Shown: in pieces, positions 58,110-64,000 of the stretch
How positions within the stretch are numbered: position 1 is the stretch's first letter
Layout: every line of letters begins with the position of its first letter
Source: Burkholderia singularis
GTDB taxonomy: Bacteria; Pseudomonadota; Gammaproteobacteria; Burkholderiales; Burkholderiaceae
Assembly: GCF_900176645.1 (NCBI RefSeq)
Contig: NZ_FXAN01000032.1
Location: forward strand, 59,311-123,310
DNA length: 64,000 nt
Reading direction: 5' to 3'
Notes under the pieces: generated by a model
Seen by the model: only the letters and a program-made list of their open reading frames with translations
Database searches by the model: none
What the model was told of the DNA's origin: nothing
Translations under genes and position numbers: made by a program

Positions 58110-58501
58110 ATGAATAGAAGACTTATCGCCTGGTGTATTCCAGGCTCCGGGGGATGGTGGTGGCGGTCGAAGAGACGGCCACCGCCGAGGGCAAATCCGC
58201 ATCGGGCGAGAGCGGCGTGCGTCGCCGTCGTGGTGGCGCGGCGGGCAGCGTGTGGCTGGCGGCGGCCGCCGCCGCATCGGCCGCGGCGGTGCCGATCGCC
58301 ACACACGCGCAGATCGTGCCGACGCCGGGCGGTGCGACGCAGGTGATCCAAACGCCGAACGGCCTGCCGCAAGTCAATATCGCCCGGCCATCGGACGCGG
58401 GCGTGTCGGTGAACACCTACACCAAGTTCGACGTGCAAAAGGCCGTGGCCATCGTGAACAATTCGGCCGGCATGGTCCAAACCCAGCAAGCGGGGTGGAT
58501 C
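58110..58501 (+). pseudogene. cdiA: cdiA 5' remnant, frameshifted at the start and cut by an IS66-type element
   Basis: Reading from the frame at 58133, the translation YRLVYSRLRGMVVAVEETAT, then a signal core (GSVWLAAAAAASAAAVPIAT, HAQ), then IVPTPGGATQVIQTPNGLPQ and NTYTKFDVQKAVAIVNNSAG, is the extended signal (ESPR) and TPS export domain start of a Burkholderia CdiA. The ATG at 58110 is in another frame: ATGAATA-GA-AGACT contains two extra bases compared with the expected ATGAATAAGACT (MNKTYRLVYS). The coding sequence stops after AGMVQTQQAGWI, where the IS66-type end begins. No exported toxin can be made from this copy. Confidence 0.85.
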
Positions 58502-59150
58502 GTAAGCACTCGATCAGCACCGTAGCGTAGGTCATCGACGACGGGGAGTCGCGATGCTATCGGATGGGCACGACGTGAGCAGTAGACGGCAGCGACAGAG
58601 CCACGTTCCACGGCAGCAGTTTGTCGATGCGGTTGATCGGATGGTCAGCAATACGCTCGAGCACGTAGGCGAGATATGCCTCGGGATCGAGGCCATTCAG
58701 GCGTGCCGTGCCGTCTTGTAGAGCGCGCCGAGCCGGTGCAGCGCTTCCTTCGCTACCGCATTGGGGCGGACGGCATGTAGATCATGGATCTTTCGGCGAG
58801 CGTGGGCCGTGCAAGCAGCTTCCTGGATGGTGCCGGCGCGATACAGCTCGGCATAGCCGGCAAACGCATCGGCCTGCAGCACGCCGGCGAAGTCTGCAAG
58901 ATGCTGCTGGGGATGCTCGCCCCGTCGATCGGGCGTGTAGGCGAACCAGACCGCCGCCGGCTCATCGGAGGCACTCGGCCGGTCATCACGCACGTGGACC
59001 CACAGACGTCCTGTCTTTGTGCGACCGTTGCCGGGCGCCAGCACTGGCAACGGCGTGTCGTCAGCATGAACCTTGCCTCCGGCCAGCGCGTAGCGGCGCA
59101 TGGTGTTGACCAGCGGTGCGAGCAACGCTGTGGTGCTTCCCATCCAATAT
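58502..59150 (-). mobile_element. IS66-family remnant with internal deletion
   Basis: The right end begins GTAAGC, as IS66 elements do, directly after the cdiA fragment. The minus strand encodes the C-terminal part of a TnpC transposase: [60 protein letters not shown], then a jump to [20 protein letters not shown] and [12 protein letters not shown], with a stop at 58558-58560. About 100 residues are missing between LGALYK and TARLNG, with an extra 4 bases that shift the frame. The left part of the element (tnpA, tnpB and the tnpC N-terminus) is gone. The element is dead. Confidence 0.85.
58558..59150 (-). pseudogene. tnpC: IS66 transposase (TnpC) fragment
   Basis: This is the coding remnant inside the element described above. 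The DDE-domain segment [20 protein letters not shown] with the first catalytic Asp is present, but the middle of the catalytic core is deleted and the frame is broken near 58708. The N-terminal domain is missing. It has no own start codon. Confidence 0.8.
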
Positions 59151-60505
59151 CGGTCGCGCCGCCGGTGGTGATGAGCGCGTCGGGCGACGCGAGTTCGACG
59201 ACGCAGAGCGGCGTGAGCGGCGGTGCGATCACGATTACCGATGGCGCGAAGCAACAGCAGGTGACGGGGCAGACGGCGGCCGAAACGGTTGCGAATATCA
59301 ATCGGGATGCGTCGAATACGGGCGGTGCGCTCGCGCCGATCTTTGATAAGGACAAGATTCAGGCTGGGTTCGGGATTACGAGCCAGTTCATCAATCAGGT
59401 CGGGACGTTTGTCGACAACCGAGCGAAGGAAGCGGATGCGGCAGCAAAGATGGTGAACGACCCGAGCCTAACGCCTGAGCAGCGGTCGGCGGCGCAACAG
59501 CAGGCGAATCAGCTCAATGCCGAATGGGGTCCGGGCGGCAGCTATCGTCAGGTGCTGACGGCGCTGAGCGTGGCGGCCGGAGGCAACGTGACAGGTGGCA
59601 TGGGGCAGTTTGCGCAGAGCGCGACGGTGGCGTATCTGCAGGAACTTGGCACGAACCAGGTCAAGCAGATTGCGGATAGTCTTGGCAGCGATACGTCGCG
59701 TGCTGCGCTGCACGCGATCATGGGTTGTGCGGGTGCTGGCGCGAGCGGTCAGAGCTGCGGCGCGGGCGCGATGGGCGCGGCGGTGAGTTCGGTGTTGGGT
59801 AGCCTGCTGGGTCCGACAGGCGGCATGTCGGCGGAGGATAAGCAGGCCCGCGAGAATCTGGTGACGAGCCTGGTTGCAGGCGTAGCATCGATGTCAGGGG
59901 CGAACGCGGCTACCGTGACCGGGGCAGGACAGATCGAGGCGGAAAATAATCAGCTTGCGGTACCGATGGCATCGCCACCGCCGTGGTTGGCCGGGTTCAA
60001 GTTGCCAGGCTATACGGGCCAGAGCCGGGGTAAAGACGATGGCATCATTGCGGACCCGGCCACCGAACTCGCTACGGGCATGAAGGCGGGACCGCTGGTG
60101 ACGCCGCTTCCGGATGCTGGGAAGATTGGCGACTGGATTACTGCGATCATTCCGGATCAGGTCAAGAATCTGGTGGATTACGTCTTTACGATGGTGGGTG
60201 GAGACGGCGGGAACAGCACGTTTTGGTCTTCAACAAAAGATAAGACACCCGTTGAAAATGCCTACGGCCATTCAACCAAGCACGGTGGCGAGTTCCCGGA
60301 GTATCAGAACTCGGTGCAGTATGTTCAGGCCGCCCAAAATTTCGTGAACAATCCTCCCGAGGGGACGCTGACGAAGACGCGACCGAATGGCGATACGTTG
60401 TATTACGATCCGGTGACGAACACGTTTGCGTCAAAAACCAAAGATGGCGCGCCAAAGACGATGTTCAAACCGGCGGCTGGAATGGACTATTGGAATAAAC
60501 AATGA
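59151..60505 (+). pseudogene. cdiA: cdiA 3' part: conserved C-terminal region and CdiA-CT toxin domain
   Basis: Open from the IS66 junction to 60505, with no start codon of its own. The first part ([59 protein letters not shown]) is the conserved stretch ahead of the toxin in Burkholderia CdiA. The module AENNQ at 59939-59953 marks the variable boundary. The last 183 codons form the toxin: HSTKHGGEFPEYQNSVQYVQ, NPPEGTLTKTRPNGDTLYYD, and GMDYWNKQ at the end. This pattern fits the barnase/EndoU/RelE-like (BECR) RNase toxins, but the exact family is uncertain. The stop overlaps the ATG of the next gene. Confidence 0.75.
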
Positions 60506-60711
60506 TGCAAGAGAAAGAAAGTCGCTTACCCTGCCCATGCTGCGAGAGCCCGACAATTGGTGTCCGAGGCGATTATGAAATCTGCCCTGTGTGTGGCTGG
60601 GAAGATGATCCAGTGCAATCGGGTGATCCCACATTTGCAGGAGGTGCCAATCGAAGTAGCCTGAATGAGGCTCGCAAGCATTGGCAGACAACGAAAACCA
60701 AGGCGCATTAA
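60502..60711 (+). CDS. cdiI: CPCC-type Cys-rich protein, putative CDI immunity
   Basis: A 69-residue protein with two zinc-binding-like pairs: CPCC (residues 11-14) and CPVCGW (28-33), plus a WEDDP motif, which is the CPCC family (Cys-rich CPCC domain). Its ATG overlaps the CdiA-CT stop (ATGA), exactly the place of the immunity gene in CDI operons, so I infer that it neutralises that toxin. The family itself is not firmly known as immunity protein, and a role as a general zinc-ribbon protein is possible. GC content is clearly below the core genes. Confidence 0.7.
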   Translation: MMQEKESRLPCPCCESPTIGVRGDYEICPVCGWEDDPVQSGDPTFAGGANRSSLNEARKHWQTTKTKAH

Positions 60712-62297
60712 AAGATAAACCCAACCGCCTCAAGGAAGCTAATACGAGGCAGCAGGCGGCAAAGAACCCGAACCTGACGACTGAGCAACGCTTGCAAGCG
60801 CAGCAACAAGCGGATCAACTGACGGCCGAATGGGGGCCGGGCGGATCGTATCGTCAGGTGTTGTCGGCGTTGACGGCTGCGGCGGCCGGCAACGTGACGG
60901 GCGGCGCGGGGCAGTTCGCGCAGGCTGGGGTGGTGAATTATCTGCAACAGCAAGGCGCGTCGTATATCGGCAAGCTGGTCGAGAATGGCACGATTACTGA
61001 AGGCAGTCCGTTGCACGCGGCGATGCACGCGATCGTTGCATGCGCCGGGGCGTCGGCGAGCGGTCAGAATTGCGGTGCGGGGGCGATGGGGGCGGCGGCG
61101 TCGAGTCTGCTGACGAATCTGTTTGCGTCACCGGACCCGAACATGACCGAGCAGGAGAAGGAAGCGAAGCAGAACCTGATTGCGTCGATCGTGGCGGGTG
61201 TGGCGACGGAAACGGGCGTGGGCGGTGCATCCGGTGCGGCAGCGGCGACGAATGGCGCGACGGCGGCGGCGCAGAACAATTGGTTGGCGACTGAACAGAA
61301 GGTGCAGGCGCAGAAGGAATGGGACGCGTGTAAGGGTAACGTTGTCTGCCAGTTGCAGACGGCCGGGAAATGGACTGCGGTTAGCGGAAAGCAGGACATC
61401 TTGACCGCCAACGGCTTTATCATGGGTGTCAGCCAAGGATTAGGCAACGATGTCGTTGGACTTGCCCAGTTCATGATGCATCCGGTCGATGGTATCAACG
61501 CGTTGAGTGCGTTGATTTCTCGGCCGGAAATGCGCGCGCAGCTCGGCGATCAGTTGTATGCATCCCTGAACACTCAGATTTCTGAGATAAAGACTGCCTT
61601 GGCGGTTGGCGGCGATACAAATGCGGAACTGCTGGGGCGAAATATCGGCGGTCTCGTTTATCAAATTGGTGGTATTGCAACTGGCGTGTACGGGGCGGGC
61701 AAGGCCGCAATCACGCTCGGTAGGGCAGGTATCGATCTGACGGCGCAAACGCTTGCAAAGTTGGCGGACAAATCGGGGGAATTCGGGACGCTGACGAATC
61801 TCAAGAGCTTGTTTGGTCCGAACGGTCAGCCCCTGATGAATTTCAACTCATTGACGAGCGCGCAGAAGGGTGTTGTTGGCGAAGTGTTGGGCGGTGCGAC
61901 GATGAAGCAGATCGCGCCCGATGCGGAACGGATTGGGCGGCTTCCGGCTGTTGGTGAACAAGGCATAGATGATTTGTACAAGGTTAGCAAACCTGGTGTT
62001 GATTACGTAATCGTCGAGTACAAGTTCGGCACGTCAAAGCTTGGTAAGACCGCCGACGGCCTGCAAATGAGCGACGATTGGCTGAACGGGGTTAACACTG
62101 GCTCCAGTCGCATAAGACAAGCTGTTAATGGCGACTTGAATGCGGCCGCAAGTATCCAAGATGCTCTTGATTCAGGCCGAGTCGAAAAGTGGCTTGTTCA
62201 TACAGATCCATATGGAAATGTAACGGTAGGAATCCTTGATAAGAATGGTAAAATTGTCGTTCAACCTAATTCAAATGTTTTTGGATCGTTGCGATGA
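60681..62297 (+). pseudogene. Orphan CdiA-CT module with PoNe-like PD-(D/E)XK domain
   Basis: A 538-codon frame with the same conserved CdiA region as above (AKNPNLTTEQRLQAQQQADQ, EWGPGGSYRQVLSALTAAAA) but no signal or export domain and no credible start (only TTG 60681). QNNW near 61270-61284 marks the module boundary. A pretoxin region follows (KEWDACKGNVVCQLQTAGKW), and the toxin has GIDDLYKVSKPGVDYVIVEY with KFG behind it, the Asp...Glu-X-Lys pattern of PD-(D/E)XK nucleases and specifically of PoNe DNases. The matching PoNi-like immunity gene follows with ATGA overlap. Orphan modules can replace the main CdiA tip by recombination. Confidence 0.75.
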
Positions 62298-63181
62298 ATA
62301 GAGATTCTCTGATTTCCACTTCAGACTGGAGTAAGTGGATTGATTATTCTCATGACAGAATTAAGCAAATGCTTGAGCGGTGCAAGGAACCCCCTGGCGA
62401 TCCGAAATATCGACCGCAGTATCTATTCGAATTGGCCGTGAATCACTGGGAGTTGATGTTTCGACGTTATTCGCGCGGGGATTCCGTTGGCGAATTGTCA
62501 TCATATTTCCCCGGGCTTCTGGATGCGTGGGAAATGTCAATTATGTTGGGCGAGAATATATTCACTTCCGAGCAAAAAGAGGTGCGGCGAAGCTGGGTTT
62601 TAAACTTCGACTTTTATATCATAAGTTTTTGGCTTGTAGGATTCGCATTGACGCTAGAAATACCAGACGATCAATGGCAACGTTTGATCAGGCTGATTGG
62701 TAACGAAGGCGAAGATATTCTGCTCGATCGTGTCATTGCTAGTCGCGATCTTGATCGTAAAATTGGCACGGAGCTACGACATCCAAAGCCGTACAAGCGC
62801 TTGCTTGATGCCATCGATGCACCACCTGACGATCAGGCCGAGAAACTGCGGTTATTTGTGGAAAACTGGTATCGCGAACTCGACCGTCCGTCCAAAAAAG
62901 GTGGCGTACCGGCAATATACGATCGGCCATACTGGTACGATTTCGATGAGTTCATTGAGGGCGGTGCGTACTTCGGATTCTGGTGTATTGAAGCGGCAGC
63001 CGCCGTCAAGGCATTCAATCTTGAAGATAGTCTGTGCGTCGGTCTAAAGCACTATCCATGGGACCTTGTTCACGGAGATCAGGCAAGCATGAATGTAGAG
63101 TACTCACTCGATGATTCGTCGGTTGGTAAATTATCTTCGCCGCCAAAGCGGGGTTTATTTGGACGACTATTTCGGAAATAG
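62294..63181 (+). CDS. PoNi-like immunity protein (DUF1910/DUF1911)
   Basis: A 295-residue cytoplasmic protein of the PoNi group. The DUF1911-like part is clear: YWYDFDEFIEGGAYFGFWCI, EAAAAVKAFNLEDSLCVGL, and YPWDLV. The N-terminal DUF1910-like region has DWSKWIDYSHDRIKQMLERC. It overlaps the PoNe-like CdiA-CT by ATGA, the standard toxin-immunity arrangement. A basic tail (PPKRGLFGRLFRK) ends it. Low GC and AT-rich codons set it apart from the core genes and suggest horizontal acquisition. Confidence 0.85.
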   Translation: MNRDSLISTSDWSKWIDYSHDRIKQMLERCKEPPGDPKYRPQYLFELAVNHWELMFRRYSRGDSVGELSSYFPGLLDAWEMSIMLGENIFTSEQKEVRRSWVLNFDFYIISFWLVGFALTLEIPDDQWQRLIRLIGNEGEDILLDRVIASRDLDRKIGTELRHPKPYKRLLDAIDAPPDDQAEKLRLFVENWYRELDRPSKKGGVPAIYDRPYWYDFDEFIEGGAYFGFWCIEAAAAVKAFNLEDSLCVGLKHYPWDLVHGDQASMNVEYSLDDSSVGKLSSPPKRGLFGRLFRK

Positions 63182-63190
63182 ATAAATGAA

Positions 63191-63692
63191 ATGGGAGTGA
63201 TAGGTTTTCATGGTGGCCACACCATTTATGAACTCGGCCCAGTGCCTGACGTGGTGCTGTTCTTCAGTTGCCTCGTGCGATATGTCGAGCAGGATCATCC
63301 AGAACAAGACTGGAGTCTGCTCACGGATCGCCTGTATCGACGCTACCTTCGCAGAGATGAGTTAGAGCCTGCATTGATGCTAATGGCGAAGGCTCGAGAA
63401 ATCTTCGCTCAAAAACATGCGGCATCGTTTGTTGAGTGGGACCCAGCCATGCTCGCGAACTCGGAAAAGAGTTGGCTGAATCCAGAACAACCGACATTGG
63501 CGGATGTATTTAGAGAATTTTTTTGAAAATTTCTTTGATGCGTGTAAATCCGCGATTTCGTTTTTTGAGGTCTTCAATATTTACCAACCTGTTCGCGTAG
63601 TGATTTCTGACCTTCCTGGCTTTGCGCGGGACAAAAACAAACCACTTGCCAAGTATGACGGTCTTGAAGGTGAGCCGTTCTGGCTCCGATAA
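63191..63692 (+). pseudogene. Immunity-like gene (Imm70-like), frameshifted at a T7 run
   Basis: ATG 63191 opens a frame of 111 codons: MGVIGFHGGHTIYELGPVPD, then VVLFFSCLVRYVEQDHPEQD and YRRYLRRDELEPALMLMAKA, similar to Imm70-type immunity proteins. It stops at 63526 directly after seven T (63518-63524). Removing one T restores the frame: REFFENFFDACKSAISFFEV, then VRVVISDLPGFARDKNKPLA and EGEPFWLR to 63692, giving a protein of about 166 residues. The tail shows normal coding character. No cognate toxin lies upstream, so this is an orphan immunity gene. Confidence 0.65.
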
Positions 63693-63798
63693 ATGGGGCA
63701 ATAACTCAACCCGTTGTATAAGCAATGTGCGGTTACGGCCAGCGTCCTGTTCTGACTGGCTCCATTTCGCGGTCCTCAACCACGCTTCTAAAAAAAAC

Positions 63799-64000
63799 AT
63801 GAAAACTATTCGCCGGGGGAATTCTGCTGCGGCAGCACTGCTGCTTATCGCGACCAGTGTATCTGCGCAAGAAGCATCGCGCCTGATCATTCCGGGCAAC
63901 GACCAGCAAATCAGACAGCAGGAAGAAGCGCGCGAGCGCGAACGAGCAATCTCCGCGCCCGGAGTGCGCTCGGGCGTGACGGCGAGCGCCGCGTATCCAG
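63799..64000 (+). CDS. cdiB: CdiB outer membrane transporter (3' end outside window)
   Basis: The frame from ATG 63799 reads MKTIRRGNSAAAALLLIATS with a signal peptide ending VSAQ, then EASRLIIPGNDQQIRQQEEA and RERERA, the linker that precedes the first POTRA domain in CdiB/BcpB-type two-partner transporters. The frame is still open at the window end. In Burkholderia, cdiB is the last gene of the cdiAI(O)B order; the small lipoprotein cdiO was not found here. AAAAAAAC upstream is a poor ribosome binding site. Confidence 0.82.
   Translation, partial: MKTIRRGNSAAAALLLIATSVSAQEASRLIIPGNDQQIRQQEEARERERAISAPGVRSGVTASAAYP

Noticed and set aside
58784..59150. N-terminal part of the long plus-strand frame starting at ATG 58784
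   Set aside because: These codons are antisense to the IS66 transposase remnant; the real cdiA coding sequence begins at about 59151.
63504..63692. Separate 62-residue gene starting at ATG 63504
   Set aside because: It overlaps the end of the immunity-like gene in the next frame and continues it after loss of one T; it is better explained as the frameshifted 3' end.
1..64000. tRNA, rRNA and CRISPR arrays
   Set aside because: No cloverleaf with a conserved T-loop, no rRNA sequence and no regularly spaced direct repeats were seen.

Overview
The window is a GC-rich chromosomal segment that reads as a Burkholderia, most likely of the pseudomallei group. The evidence is the strong G/C bias at third codon positions, the rimP-nusA-infB-rbfA-truB and odhA-odhB-lpd orders, an Hfq2-type protein with a glycine-rich tail, a complete Tad/Flp pilus locus and a Burkholderia-type contact-dependent inhibition (CDI) locus. 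The species call is inference from recognised proteins; no database was searched.

Bases 1-24777 are mostly core genome: the 3' end of scpB, rluB (with an in-frame stop before its glycine-rich tail), the rimP-nusA-infB-rbfA-truB translation/transcription operon with its promoter, a leader terminator and an internal terminator, a minus-strand marR-outer membrane factor-emrA-emrB multidrug efflux operon, typA/bipA with a very strong leader hairpin, the 2-oxoglutarate dehydrogenase genes sucA-sucB-lpdA, and zapE.

Bases 24778-31500 are accessory. A tandem duplication holds two stand-alone DUF4096 (IS5-type transposase N-terminal domain) genes, one beside an intact DUF2147 gene and one beside a decayed DUF2147 fragment. 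A minus-strand group follows: two paralogous Gly/Ala/Thr/Pro-rich lipoproteins and a TpsB/FhaC-type outer membrane transporter, preceded by a near-consensus sigma-54 promoter and an inverted pair of 17-bp motifs.

Bases 31501-45096 hold that divergent regulatory region and the Tad locus (flp, tadV, tadE, cpaB, cpaC, cpaE/tadZ, cpaF/tadA, tadB, tadC, tadD-like, DUF3613, tadG-like). The locus ends with a sigma-54 activator that has a degenerate receiver domain. A weaker inverted pair of the same 17-bp motif lies on the flp side, so the activator may control both operons.

Bases 45097-57307 hold hfq2, a small secreted His/Asp-rich protein, a DUF1571 protein, fadD with an adjacent TetR (PsrA-like) regulator and a matching operator, an MFS transporter, a GNAT acetyltransferase, a ParB-like protein, a SulP transporter and a phospholipase C/acid phosphatase family enzyme.

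Bases 57308-64000 are a decaying CDI locus with lower and uneven GC. It contains a frameshifted cdiA start, an internally deleted IS66-type remnant, the cdiA 3' end with a toxin domain and an overlapping CPCC-type putative immunity gene, an orphan CdiA-CT with a PoNe-like PD-(D/E)XK domain and its PoNi-like immunity gene, a third immunity-like gene frameshifted at a T7 run, and the start of cdiB, which runs off the window.
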